Source: JALHNI01 sp965229305 (lineage in GTDB: Bacteria; Acidobacteriota; Terriglobia; Bryobacterales; Bryobacteraceae). Taken from it: 64,000 nucleotides of DNA. The position numbers and the translations under genes are program-made. Numbering within the stretch: the stretch's first letter is position 1; each line of letters starts with the position of its first letter. The notes beneath the pieces were generated by a model. It searched no databases and was not told the origin of the DNA. It saw only the letters and a list, made by a program, of their open reading frames with translations. Location: assembly GCA_965229305.1 (NCBI GenBank), contig CBDDIZ010000042.1, positions 558,001-622,000 of the forward strand. Reading direction: 5' to 3'. Positions 18,078 through 26,406 of this stretch are shown one piece after another.

Positions 18078-18519
18078 TCACCCAGAACTGGCCGTCTTCG
18101 CAGCGGAAGGCGAGGGTTTCGCGCAACTGGGAGCCGCAGATGCGGAGGCCGTAGTTGCTGCCGTCGATCACGGTGGGCATGGAGAGGTGAATGCCCTGCT
18201 GGAGGGCGCACTTCAAATTGCCGCCGATCATGTTGGCGAGCTCGCCTAAGACGTCGCGCACGACATCGTCGACGGCGGGGGGCGTGTCCTGGCCGAGAAA
18301 GCGTCCGGTGAGCCGGCAGGCGAGCGAGCCATCGGCTTCGATGAGGACGGCGCCGTTCCACTCGCCGGTGAGGTGGACGGCGGCGGAGAGACGGTCGAGG
18401 CCGGGGGACCAGGGGAGTTCGAGGGGGCGGGCGGTGAGGCCCATCATGGCGGCCCAGATGGATTCGACGATCTGAGCAATTTCGCCGCGTTGGACGGCGA
18501 GGGACTGTTCGGTGAGCAT
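17998..18519 (-). CDS. CheX/CheC-like chemotaxis phosphatase domain protein
   Basis: A 173-residue protein, last gene of the chemosensory operon. The middle has DVLGELANMIGGNLK, the E-x3-N helix by which CheC and CheX remove phosphate from CheY-P. It is preceded by AAAGGAGG at 6-base spacing, a strong ribosome binding site that overlaps the end of the cheR region. The C-terminal 25 residues are proline and serine rich and are encoded antisense to the end of the peptidase-like gene. It resembles the second such gene at 25412-25927, so the operon has two putative phosphatases. Confidence 0.8.
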   Translation of the reverse strand: MLTEQSLAVQRGEIAQIVESIWAAMMGLTARPLELPWSPGLDRLSAAVHLTGEWNGAVLIEADGSLACRLTGRFLGQDTPPAVDDVVRDVLGELANMIGGNLKCALQQGIHLSMPTVIDGSNYGLRICGSQLRETLAFRCEDGQFWVTTLETPKSIAPPTSAPPHSPAQNNRP

Positions 18520-18531
18520 GGGGTTCCTCCT

Positions 18532-19356
18532 TTAACGAGCGACGTAAGCGAGAGCGGTGCCGACGGGTTGGCGGTCGAACCATTGGTCGGCGCCAAAGGC
18601 CGTTTCGGCGCCGCCTAAGAGCAGCCAGCCGCCGCGAAAGAGCGTGCCGTGCAATTCGCGCAGGATGTTCTTTTTGGTTTCGGCGTCGAAGTAGATCATG
18701 ACGTTGCGGCAGAAGACGAGGTCGAAGGGGCCGAGCGAGCGCATGCTGCGGCGCAGGTCGATGGTTTCGAAGCGGCACATCTGGCGGACGCGGTCACCGA
18801 TGTGCCAGTCGACGCCGGAGCGGCGGAAGTGTTTGACGAGCATGGGCGTCGGCAGGCCGCGATTGACTTCGATCTGCTGGTAGACGCCGGCGCGGGCGCG
18901 CTCGACGACGGGGGCCGAATAGTCGGTGCCCAGGATTTGGACGTTCCAGTCTTCGAAGCCGTTTTCGAGCAGGAGCATGGCGAGGCTATAGGCTTCCTGG
19001 CCGGTGGAGGAGGCGGCGGACCAGAAGCGCAGCGAGCGGGTGTCGCAACGTTCTTTCCGGAGACGCGGGAGGAGGATGTTCTTAATGGCGTCGTAATGGG
19101 CCGGTTCGCGGAAGAAGTAAGTTTCGTTGGTGGTCATGGCCTCGACGACGCGGCGGCTCAAGTCGGCGGGACGGGTGGCTCGGACCAGGGCGCAGAGGTC
19201 GTTGACGGAACCGAGTCCCATTTCCTTGGCGATCGGTCCGAGGCGGCTTTCGAACAGGTAGTGCTTGTCCTGTTCGAGGACGATGCCGGATTCGGAATAG
19301 ACGTGTTCCTGCAGGAAGCGATAATTTTCAGCGTGGATTTCGGTGGAGGTCGGCAT
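18532..19356 (-). CDS. cheR: CheR, chemoreceptor glutamate methyltransferase
   Basis: A 274-residue protein with the N-terminal helical CheR domain (residues about 10-70) and the SAM-binding domain. Family motifs are MTTNETYFFREP, LRFWSAASSTGQEAYSLAM (the GEE/GQE SAM loop), ILGTDYS, and FDLVFCRNVMIYFD. It methylates glutamates on the receptor encoded at 20371-22608. The ATG follows AAGGA at 6 bases. It lies 33 bases downstream of cheB on the same strand. Confidence 0.95.
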   Translation of the reverse strand: MPTSTEIHAENYRFLQEHVYSESGIVLEQDKHYLFESRLGPIAKEMGLGSVNDLCALVRATRPADLSRRVVEAMTTNETYFFREPAHYDAIKNILLPRLRKERCDTRSLRFWSAASSTGQEAYSLAMLLLENGFEDWNVQILGTDYSAPVVERARAGVYQQIEVNRGLPTPMLVKHFRRSGVDWHIGDRVRQMCRFETIDLRRSMRSLGPFDLVFCRNVMIYFDAETKKNILRELHGTLFRGGWLLLGGAETAFGADQWFDRQPVGTALAYVAR

Positions 19357-19389
19357 CCGGATTCCTTCGGGCGCAAAAGTTTAGACAAC

Positions 19390-19980
19390 TCAGTGATGGT
19401 TGACGAGGCGCAGGATCTCCGGCGCCACGGACTCCAGGGGCAAGGTGCGATCGGCGAGCCCGGCCTTGGCGACCGCGCCGGGCATGCCCCAGACGACGCT
19501 GGTGGCTTCATCCTGAACCAGGATGTGGGCCCCGAGCGCATGTAGCTTTCGCACGCCGGCGACGCCATCGATGCCCATGCCGGTGAGCACGACCGCGAGG
19601 ACGGCTCCCCCGTAGACGGCGGCGACCGAGTCAAAGAGCGTGTCGACGGCCGGACGGCAGGAGTTGCGCGGCGGGTTCTGATCGAGATGGACGCGACGAT
19701 CCTCGCCGACCGACAGATGATAGCCTCCGCGGGCGATGATGACTTGGCCGGGCTTCACCGCGTCGCCTTCCTTGGCTTCGGTGACCGGGAGGGGACAAGC
19801 GGTGTTGAGGCGCTCGGCCAGCAGACCCGTGAACAGGGGCGGCATGTGCTGGACGACGAGGACCGGCAGCGGGAAATCGGCCGGAAGGGCCGGAAGCACG
19901 GCCGCCAGGGCATTGGGGCCCCCGGTGGATCCGCCGATGGCGAGCACCCTCGGGCGGAGCTTCATCGGCGGGCGCGTCAA
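19390..19980 (-). CDS. cheB: CheB methylesterase catalytic domain, lacking a receiver
   Basis: A 196-residue stand-alone methylesterase. The Ser-His-Asp triad is S18 (GGSTGG), H45 (VVQHMP) and D138 (TGMGIDG). The N-terminal response-regulator domain of classical CheB is absent, so activity is unlikely to be set by phosphorylation of the same chain. The start overlaps the cheY stop by four bases (ATGA), which suggests that the missing receiver is supplied, or replaced, by the adjacent CheY. It removes methyl groups from receptor glutamates. Confidence 0.94.
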   Translation of the reverse strand: MTRPPMKLRPRVLAIGGSTGGPNALAAVLPALPADFPLPVLVVQHMPPLFTGLLAERLNTACPLPVTEAKEGDAVKPGQVIIARGGYHLSVGEDRRVHLDQNPPRNSCRPAVDTLFDSVAAVYGGAVLAVVLTGMGIDGVAGVRKLHALGAHILVQDEATSVVWGMPGAVAKAGLADRTLPLESVAPEILRLVNHH

Positions 19981-20351
19981 ACCGGGATCCCAGCCAGGCG
20001 AAGCTTGTCGACCAGGATGTCCCGGCTGAAGGGCTTCATGACGTACTCGTTGGCGCCGGCTTCGAGCGCGGCGGCCATCTGTTCGACCTCGGTTTCGGTG
20101 GTCACCATGAGGACGACCAGATTGGCGAGCTCCGGATTGCCACGCAGGCGTTGGAGCAGTTCGAAGCCGTTCATCTCGGGCATGTTCCAGTCGGCGAGGA
20201 CGAGGGAGACCGAGCGTTGCTCGGTCTCCATGACTTCGAGTGCCTCGCGGCCGTTGCCGGCTTCACGCACCTCGTAGCCCAAGTCCTTCATGGTCTTGGC
20301 GAGGATCATGCGCACGGCGCGGGAATCGTCGACGATCAGTGCTTTGGCCAT
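19977..20351 (-). CDS. cheY: CheY-like single-domain response regulator
   Basis: A 124-residue receiver with D8 and D9, phospho-acceptor D54 (LADWNMP), T84 and K106 all present. No output domain. It is read between the receptor gene and cheB and overlaps cheB by four bases. AAGGA precedes the ATG. It may bind a motor or serve as the partner of the receiver-less CheB; the sequence does not decide. Confidence 0.93.
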   Translation of the reverse strand: MAKALIVDDSRAVRMILAKTMKDLGYEVREAGNGREALEVMETEQRSVSLVLADWNMPEMNGFELLQRLRGNPELANLVVLMVTTETEVEQMAAALEAGANEYVMKPFSRDILVDKLRLAGIPV

Positions 20352-20370
20352 CGAATGGTCCTTTCGGGGC

Positions 20371-22608
20371 TTAGAGGTTGAACTGGGAGATGACGGTCTG
20401 GAGTTGGGCCGCCATCTGACTCAGTTCCTGGGAGGCGCGGCGCGTGTCGTTGGCGCCTTGCGTCGTGTTCTTGGCCGCGACGGCGACGCCGCCGATGTTC
20501 TTGGCGATCTCCCCCACGCCCCGGGCCGCTTCGGTGACGCTGCGGCCGATTTCGTTGGTGGTGACCGTCTGCTCTTCGACGGCGGAGGCGATGCTGTTGG
20601 AGATGTCGTTGATCTGGTTAATGATGCTGCCGATCTCCTCAATCGCCTTCACGGCGCCTTTGGTATCGCTTTGGATCGCGTCGATCTTTTGGCCGATCTC
20701 TTCGGTGGCGCGGGCGGTTTGCTTGGCGAGTTCCTTGACTTCGTTCGCGACTACGGCGAAGCCCTTGCCGGCTTCTCCGGCGCGCGCGGCTTCGATGGTG
20801 GCGTTCAAGGCGAGCAGGTTGGTCTGTTGGGCGATCGAGGTGATCACCTTGATGACGTTCCCGATCTCGACGCTGGACTCGCCGAGCTTGCGCATGGTCT
20901 CGTTGGTGGTTTGGGCGACCTGGACGGCGTTCTTGGCGACGCGCGCCGATTCGTTGGCGTTCTTCGAAATCTCACGGATGGAGAACTGCATCTCTTCCGA
21001 GGCCGAGGCGACGGAGGTGACGTTGCTCGAGACCTGGTCACTGGCGGCGGAGACGACGCCGGCCTGGGTATCGGTTTCGCCGGCGCTCGAGGCCATCTGC
21101 TGGCTGACGGCCGAGAGTTCCTCGGAAGCCGCCGAGAGGGCTTGGGCGTTCTGGCTGAAATTGCGCATGCTGGCCTGCAGGTCGGCCGCCATGCGGTTGA
21201 TGTCTTCCTTCAACTGGGCGTAGTCGCCCTGCTGCGCGTCGGTGACGCGGGCGGTGAGGTCGCGCGCGGCGATCCGGCCGAGCGTGTCCGAGGCGGCGCG
21301 GATGGGTTTGACGACCGCGTCCAGGGTCTGATTGACGCCGTCGACGATCTTGCGGAAGTCGCCCTGATGGCGGCTGGCATCGGCGCGGGTGGAGAGGTTG
21401 CCGACCAGGGCCGCCTTGACCAGGCCATCGACGTCGACGATGAGCGCCTGCAGATTGGTGCGCACCTGTTCGATCGTGTCGTTGATGAAGGCCTTCTTGC
21501 CGGGGAACTGTTCGAGCGGGGCCTGGAAGTTGCCTTTGCCGAATTCAGCAATGCAGGCCATGGCCTTTTTCTTCACGCTGATGTGGCCGGCGACCATGTC
21601 GTTGACGCCCTGGGCCATGATTCGGTAGTCCCCAGTGAACTTCTCGATCGGGATGGTGACGTCGATGTCGCCGTGGTTATGCTCGGCGGACATGTGCTTC
21701 ATGTCGTTGATGAAGTTCTGGAGATTGGCGCGCAGCCGTTCGATGGTGTCGTTGATGAAGGCCTTCTTGCCGGGGAACTGTTCGAGCGTGGCGGCGAAGT
21801 TGCCCTGGCTGAATTCGGCGACGCAAGCCATCGCCTTTTTCTTCACGTTGATGTGGCCGGCGACCATTTCGTTGACGCCTTGAGCCATGACGCGATAGTC
21901 GCCCACAAAGCGCTCGGCGGGGATGACGACTTCGATGTCGCCGCGATTGTGCTCGTCGGACATGTGCTTCATTTCGGCGATGAAGGTCTGCACGTTCGAG
22001 CGGAGGCGTTCGATGGTCTCGTTGATAAAAGCCTTCTTGCCCGGGAGCTGTTCGAGCGGCGTGCTGAAGTTCCCCTGGCTAAAGTCGTTGACGATGGCCA
22101 TGGCCTTTTTCTTGACGGCAATGTGGCTGGCGACCAGGTCGTTGATGCCCTGGGCGATGACGCGGTAATCGCCGGTGAACTGGTCGGCCGGAATGACGAC
22201 GTCGATGTCCCCGCGGGCATGCTCATCGGCCATCACGCGAAGGGCGGCGAGCAGTCCGGCGAGCGTGTCGCCGCAGGTGTTCAAGCCCTGGCGCAGCGCT
22301 TCCAGATCGCCCGGGTAGCCGGCGATCAACTGCGGCGGGACTTCGCCCGCACTGAGGCGGCCCACATAGCCGGTGGTTTGGCGCAGAGGCCGCACCAGTT
22401 CGTCAATGAGACCGTTGAGGTCGGCGGTGACCGCCTGGGCGTCGGGGTCGACCGCCGCGGTCCGGAGGCGTTCCTCCAGGCGTCCTTCGCGGAGCGACGC
22501 GGCGACGCGCGCGATCTCCGATTGCAGAGTCGACAAGGGCTCCGGTGCGTCGAGTACGGCGGAGGCGGACGGCGCCGAGCGGCGGCTCTTGGTATGGGGG
22601 GTGGCCAT
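20371..22608 (-). CDS. Soluble methyl-accepting chemotaxis protein with a HAMP-type repeat array
   Basis: A 745-residue receptor without any hydrophobic segment long enough to span the membrane. Residues 126-395 are three tandem units of 90 residues, each with GDI/GDY motifs, KKKAMA, GNF and PGKKAFIN. A further HAMP-like segment follows at about 400-470. The signalling hairpin is at about 480-740, with the tip AQQTNLLALNATIEAARAG and the highly conserved GKGFAVVANEVKELA. There is no C-terminal pentapeptide for CheR tethering (it ends ISQFNL). The gene lies between cheW and cheY. It probably senses a cytoplasmic signal or relays one from a partner protein. Confidence 0.92.
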   Translation of the reverse strand: MATPHTKSRRSAPSASAVLDAPEPLSTLQSEIARVAASLREGRLEERLRTAAVDPDAQAVTADLNGLIDELVRPLRQTTGYVGRLSAGEVPPQLIAGYPGDLEALRQGLNTCGDTLAGLLAALRVMADEHARGDIDVVIPADQFTGDYRVIAQGINDLVASHIAVKKKAMAIVNDFSQGNFSTPLEQLPGKKAFINETIERLRSNVQTFIAEMKHMSDEHNRGDIEVVIPAERFVGDYRVMAQGVNEMVAGHINVKKKAMACVAEFSQGNFAATLEQFPGKKAFINDTIERLRANLQNFINDMKHMSAEHNHGDIDVTIPIEKFTGDYRIMAQGVNDMVAGHISVKKKAMACIAEFGKGNFQAPLEQFPGKKAFINDTIEQVRTNLQALIVDVDGLVKAALVGNLSTRADASRHQGDFRKIVDGVNQTLDAVVKPIRAASDTLGRIAARDLTARVTDAQQGDYAQLKEDINRMAADLQASMRNFSQNAQALSAASEELSAVSQQMASSAGETDTQAGVVSAASDQVSSNVTSVASASEEMQFSIREISKNANESARVAKNAVQVAQTTNETMRKLGESSVEIGNVIKVITSIAQQTNLLALNATIEAARAGEAGKGFAVVANEVKELAKQTARATEEIGQKIDAIQSDTKGAVKAIEEIGSIINQINDISNSIASAVEEQTVTTNEIGRSVTEAARGVGEIAKNIGGVAVAAKNTTQGANDTRRASQELSQMAAQLQTVISQFNL
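21424..22233 (-). repeat. Three tandem 270-bp coding repeats inside the receptor gene
   Basis: Copy 1 is 22233-21964, copy 2 is 21963-21694, copy 3 is 21693-21424. Each encodes 90 residues with the same order of motifs: (M)xxEHxxGDI, FxGDYR, AxGxN, HIxVKKKAMA, GNF, LPGKKAFIN or FPGKKAFIN, and a closing helix. DNA identity is high enough in places (for example the PGKKAFIN codons) to suggest duplication within this gene. The period is exact, with no indel between copies. Confidence 0.88.
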
Positions 22609-22636
22609 GGTTGTCCCTTTCTGGTGATGGATTCGG

Positions 22637-23080
22637 TTAGCGGCTGGGCGGGGCGGCGAACTCGACGGCCCGCTCGGTATCGAGGACGAGCAGCAGCCGC
22701 CCTTTGAGCTTGTAGACCCCGGAAATCAACTGCCGCGCGGAGGGGTCAAGGTTGACGGGCGGCCGTTCGCAGGCGGAGGCGTCGACGTCGAGGACGTCGC
22801 CGATTTCGTCGACCAGGAGGCTGACGGCGCCGTCCTCGGTGCGGACGACCATGTTCATGGGCGTCTGCTGGTCGGCGCGAGGCGGCAGTCGCAGGCGCCC
22901 GCGCATGTCGATGGCGGTGACGATCTGGCCGCGCAGGTTGATCAGGCCTTCGATGACGTCGGGGGCTTGCGGCACCCGGGTCATCTGCTGGAAGCGCAGA
23001 ACTTCCTGGACGCGGAGAACGTCGACGCCGAAGAACAGGTCGTCGACGAAGAAAGTGGCGTATTGATTGCCCAGGGCCAT
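22637..23080 (-). CDS. cheW: CheW, chemoreceptor-kinase coupling protein
   Basis: A 147-residue CheW fold. Signatures include VQEVLRF, LINLRGQIVTAIDMR with the conserved arginine, and the closing GVYKLKGRLLLVLD. It bridges the receptor hairpin and the P5 domain of CheA. Its ATG lies 3 bases after the cheA stop, and the ribosome binding site is inside the end of cheA, so both are coupled. Confidence 0.95.
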   Translation of the reverse strand: MALGNQYATFFVDDLFFGVDVLRVQEVLRFQQMTRVPQAPDVIEGLINLRGQIVTAIDMRGRLRLPPRADQQTPMNMVVRTEDGAVSLLVDEIGDVLDVDASACERPPVNLDPSARQLISGVYKLKGRLLLVLDTERAVEFAAPPSR

Positions 23081-23083
23081 GGG

Positions 23084-25291
23084 TTACTCCCCTCCCACGC
23101 CGGCCAGGACGGCTTCGGCGAGCTGCGAGACGCCGCAGGCGCCCAAGTCCTCGGGGGCGACGCTATCGATGATTTCGTCGAGGTCGAGAAAGTCGGTGAT
23201 GTGCTTGCCGACGACGGCCGAGGCGAGCAGACCGGCGCGGCGAGCCGGACGGCGGACTTCGATAACCTCTTCGGCGACATCGAGGATCTGGTCGACGATC
23301 AGGCCGACACCGGTCTCGCCGGTCTTGATGACGATGACCTGGAGCGGGTCGCTCAGCGGGGGCGCGGGCAGGCCGGGATTGAGGATTTCGTGCAACGAGA
23401 CCAATGGCAGAATGCGGTTGCGGTACTGCACGACGCGACAACCGCCGGCGCGCTCGACGACTTGCGGCGAGATCTCCTCCAGGCGCGCGACGCGGGCGAG
23501 CGGAACGGCCAGCCGTTCGAAGCTGCCGGCGCTGAACAGGAGCAGGGGCTCGCGCTCCACCGTCTCGACACTCTTGGTTTCGACGGCGCCGCGGGTCTGT
23601 TCGCGCAGTTCGGCGAGAACGCCCGAGCGCTGGCCGATGCCGAGCACATCCAGAATCAGGGCGACGCGGCCATCGCCCATGATGGTGGCGCCCGCATAGA
23701 TCGCGAGGCCTTTCAGTTGTTTGCCGAGCGGCTTGACGACGATTTCCTGCGTGTCGTTGATGCCGTCGACGACGAGGCCGAATTGACGGTCTTCGGCTTG
23801 GAGCACGACGATGCTCACGGCTTCCGACGGCGCCGTACGCTGGAGGCCCAGTACCTCGTTCAGGTAAGCGATGGGCAGCAGGCGTCCGCGGCGGCGGTAG
23901 ACGGGCGTGCCGTGAACATGCTCGATCTGCTTCTCCGGAGCGTCGCCTTCGAGACGGATCAGTTCGAGGAGGCTGACTTGCGGGATGACGAAGCATTCGC
24001 CGCCGCTCGAGATGACCAGGCCGGGAATGATGGCGAGCGTGAGCGGAATCTTGAGGCGGACGGTGGCGCCTTCGCCGGGGCGGCTGAAGACGTCGGCGAC
24101 GCCGCCAATGCGTTCGATGTTCGACTTGACGACATCCATGCCCACACCGCGGCCGGAGAGATTCGTGATCTGGGCGGCAGTGGAGAAACCGGGGCGGAAG
24201 ATCAGGTTGAGGGCTTCGCGGTCCGAGAGCTTCTCGACCTGATCGGGCCGGAGCAGGCCTTTTTCAGCGGCTTTCTGCCGGACGCGTTCGAGGTTGATGC
24301 CCGCGCCATCGTCGGAGATCTCGATGATGACTTGCCCGCCTTCGTGATAGGCGCGCAGCGTGAGGCGGCCTTGGGGAGCTTTGCCGCGGGCGACGCGGGT
24401 TTCGGGAGCTTCGATGCCATGGTCGCAGGCGTTGCGGACCAAGTGCACGAGCGGGTCCTTGATGGCTTCGATGATGGTGCGGTCGAGTTCGGTGCCCGCG
24501 CCTTCCATCTCGAGCCGGATCTGCTTGCCGAGCAGCAGGGCCATGTCACGCACCACGCGGGGCAGCTTGTTCCAGACCGTGCCGATGGGCTGCATGCGCG
24601 TCTTCATGACGCCTTCCTGCAGTTCGGTGGTGATGAGGTTCAAACGCTGCGAGGTGGCGTTGAGCGCGGCGTCGTCGCGATCGGAGTTGAACTGCAGAAT
24701 CTGGTTACGGGTGAGGACGAGTTCGCCGACCAGGTCCATGAGCTTGTCGAGCAGGCCGACATCGACGCGGACGTTCGCTTCGGCGACGGTGGAGGACTTG
24801 GCGGTCTCTTCCTCGGCGGCCTTCTCGAGGGGTAACTCGGCGGGGACCGGAGAGATGGCTTCGAGCGGCAGGGGGCCGTTTTGCCCGTCTGCCGCTCCGC
24901 CGCCGAGGGGGCCCTGGGTGGCCTGCTTGAGCCGTTCGATGAGGCTTTCGAAGCCGTCGGCGCCCTCTTCGCCGGTGGCTTCGAGCGACGCGAGCACCTT
25001 GCGGGTGGCGTCGACCGTTTCCAGGATCAAAGACACCAGCGCCGGGGAGAGGTCGCGTTTCCCGTCGCGCAACTGACTGAGCAGGTTCTCTGCCTGATGG
25101 GTGACCTGCTCGAGGATCGAGAAGGAGAGAAAGCCGCAGGTGCCTTTGATCGTGTGAATGGTGCGAAAGATGCTGGCTAGCAGAGCCGCATCTTTCGGGT
25201 GCTTTTCAAGCTCCACAAGTTCACGATCGAGGCGGGAAAGGTTCTCGTGACTTTCCACCAGGAACTCGCGAACTACGTCCTGATCATGCAT
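23084..25291 (-). CDS. cheA: CheA, chemotaxis histidine kinase with two CheW-like domains
   Basis: About 735 residues. The P1 domain has the phospho-acceptor H46 (IHTIKGTCGF). A short acidic linker takes the place of a clear P2. The P3 dimerisation helices start near residue 210. The P4 ATPase has the N box (LVRNACDHGIE), G1 (SDDGAGI) and G2 (GRGVGMDVVKSN). After the P5 coupling domain a second CheW-like segment follows (about 590-710). The start at 25291 is preceded by GGGAG at 7 bases; an earlier codon at 25339 would run through a perfect inverted repeat. It phosphorylates CheY and is the core of this array. Confidence 0.95.
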   Translation of the reverse strand: MHDQDVVREFLVESHENLSRLDRELVELEKHPKDAALLASIFRTIHTIKGTCGFLSFSILEQVTHQAENLLSQLRDGKRDLSPALVSLILETVDATRKVLASLEATGEEGADGFESLIERLKQATQGPLGGGAADGQNGPLPLEAISPVPAELPLEKAAEEETAKSSTVAEANVRVDVGLLDKLMDLVGELVLTRNQILQFNSDRDDAALNATSQRLNLITTELQEGVMKTRMQPIGTVWNKLPRVVRDMALLLGKQIRLEMEGAGTELDRTIIEAIKDPLVHLVRNACDHGIEAPETRVARGKAPQGRLTLRAYHEGGQVIIEISDDGAGINLERVRQKAAEKGLLRPDQVEKLSDREALNLIFRPGFSTAAQITNLSGRGVGMDVVKSNIERIGGVADVFSRPGEGATVRLKIPLTLAIIPGLVISSGGECFVIPQVSLLELIRLEGDAPEKQIEHVHGTPVYRRRGRLLPIAYLNEVLGLQRTAPSEAVSIVVLQAEDRQFGLVVDGINDTQEIVVKPLGKQLKGLAIYAGATIMGDGRVALILDVLGIGQRSGVLAELREQTRGAVETKSVETVEREPLLLFSAGSFERLAVPLARVARLEEISPQVVERAGGCRVVQYRNRILPLVSLHEILNPGLPAPPLSDPLQVIVIKTGETGVGLIVDQILDVAEEVIEVRRPARRAGLLASAVVGKHITDFLDLDEIIDSVAPEDLGACGVSQLAEAVLAGVGGE

Positions 25292-25309
25292 GGATGACTC
25301 CCGACCAGT

Positions 25310-25330
25310 AATTTCACTGGAACTGAAATT
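25310..25330. promoter_or_regulatory. Inverted repeat upstream of cheA
   Basis: AATTTCA at 25310-25316 and TGAAATT at 25324-25330 form perfect 7-base arms with a 7-base centre. The repeat lies 19-39 bases before the cheA start codon, in a 120-base gap within the operon. It could be an operator, or an mRNA hairpin close to the cheA ribosome binding site. A second stem (GCGGTC/GACCGC, about 25367-25386) lies nearer cheX, without a T run on the transcribed side. Confidence 0.4.
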
Positions 25331-25411
25331 CAGCTCCAACTAAGACACTCATCGGCCATTTTTTGCGGTCTTCACATAGACCGCCTGCATGTTTCAGGGG
25401 TAGAGGAAAAA

Positions 25412-25927
25412 CTAGCCAACAGCCTCCATAAGTGATTGATTAAGTTGGGTTTGAGTGTTGCTGGGCAGCAGCATGGTCTGCACGACAAACTCTTCTCCGA
25501 GGCAGGTAAAGGGCACCACCGTCCATTGGTTGTTTCTTAAACTGCGGGTGCTGAATTCTCCTCCGTGAACGACGGTGGGGATACTGAGATCCATCGGACC
25601 GACGACGGCTTCGACGTTGGTCTTAATGTTGCCGACGATCATGTTAGCCACTTCGCCCATCGCGTCGAGAACGTCGTCGTTGACGGAGGTGTATTCCATG
25701 CCGAGCATGGCGCTGGCAAAGACGCAGGCGAGGCGTTCGGAGCAATCGATGCTGCCGGTGCCGACGAAAGCGCCGGCCATGCCGACCAGCGCTGCCATGC
25801 CGTGGCTGGGGCCGACCACACCTTGTTTGAGGCGCGGCTCACCGGGCGTAATTTCGAGGCCCAACATCGTCGAAAAGACGCTTTCGGTGGATTCGAGAAT
25901 GTAGCGGATAATCTCTTGGTTTTCCAT
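25412..25927 (-). CDS. CheX/CheC-like chemotaxis phosphatase domain protein
   Basis: A 171-residue protein. The signature DAMGEVANMIVGNIK carries the E and N used by CheX and CheC to dephosphorylate CheY-P. It is a diverged relative of the protein at 17998-18519, with a similar central helix but little similarity at the ends. It lies between a cheY gene and cheA near the promoter end of the operon. It probably resets the adjacent CheY. The ATG has no strong ribosome binding site and may be translated by coupling to cheY. Confidence 0.8.
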   Translation of the reverse strand: MENQEIIRYILESTESVFSTMLGLEITPGEPRLKQGVVGPSHGMAALVGMAGAFVGTGSIDCSERLACVFASAMLGMEYTSVNDDVLDAMGEVANMIVGNIKTNVEAVVGPMDLSIPTVVHGGEFSTRSLRNNQWTVVPFTCLGEEFVVQTMLLPSNTQTQLNQSLMEAVG

Positions 25928-25945
25928 GTCGGTGGCCGCCCGGGG

Positions 25946-26317
25946 CTAGATGAGCCCGGTGAGCTTCTCCTTGATTTGGTCCGGGGTGAAGGGCTTGCGG
26001 ATATAGCCGGCCGCCCCGAGCGTGACGGCTTCCATGACCTTGGCTTGAGAGCCTTCGGTGGTAATCATGACGACCGGCACGTCGCGGCATTCCGGATCGG
26101 CCTTGACCTGGCCGAGGAACTGCAGCCCGTCCATTTTGGGCATGTTGATGTCGCTGAGGATGAGCCCGACCTTGTTGGCTTTCAAGGTCTCCAGCGCTTC
26201 GACGCCGTCGCCGGCCTCCAGCATTTTTCCGAACGTGACGTCGGTTTGCAGCAGAACCAGCTGCAGAATCTTTCTGATCGCCGCGGAATCGTCGACGATC
26301 AATACATCAAGGGGCAT
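25946..26317 (-). CDS. cheY: CheY-like single-domain response regulator (first gene of the chemosensory operon)
   Basis: A 123-residue receiver. The acidic pair VDDS, the phospho-acceptor D in LSDINMP, the T in MITTEG and the K in IRKPF are all present. AAGGAG precedes the ATG at 6 bases. It is the most upstream gene of the nine-gene cluster and is divergent from the DUF2891 gene 89 bases away, so the operon promoter should lie in 26318-26406. It differs from the CheY at 19977-20351 along its length, so the two are not recent copies. Confidence 0.92.
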   Translation of the reverse strand: MPLDVLIVDDSAAIRKILQLVLLQTDVTFGKMLEAGDGVEALETLKANKVGLILSDINMPKMDGLQFLGQVKADPECRDVPVVMITTEGSQAKVMEAVTLGAAGYIRKPFTPDQIKEKLTGLI

Positions 26318-26406
26318 GGCTTCTCCTTATGTTTTGGCTTATCGGACGGGCGGGGGCATTGTTGAGGGAAATCCATGAAACAGGGCGGTTTGGGCTACGC
26401 TAGGGC

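Noticed and set aside
21424..22233. 270-bp repeat as a mobile element or satellite
   Set aside because: The period is a multiple of three and the frame is kept through all copies, so it is a protein domain repeat.
20290..22707. Plus-strand frame of 805 codons opposite the chemoreceptor and its flanks
   Set aside because: A shadow of the receptor gene: Gly/Asp/Val-rich, with the 270-base period of the real gene.
22967..24835. Plus-strand frame of 622 codons opposite cheA
   Set aside because: Runs through the complete cheA and cheW genes and shows only mirror composition.
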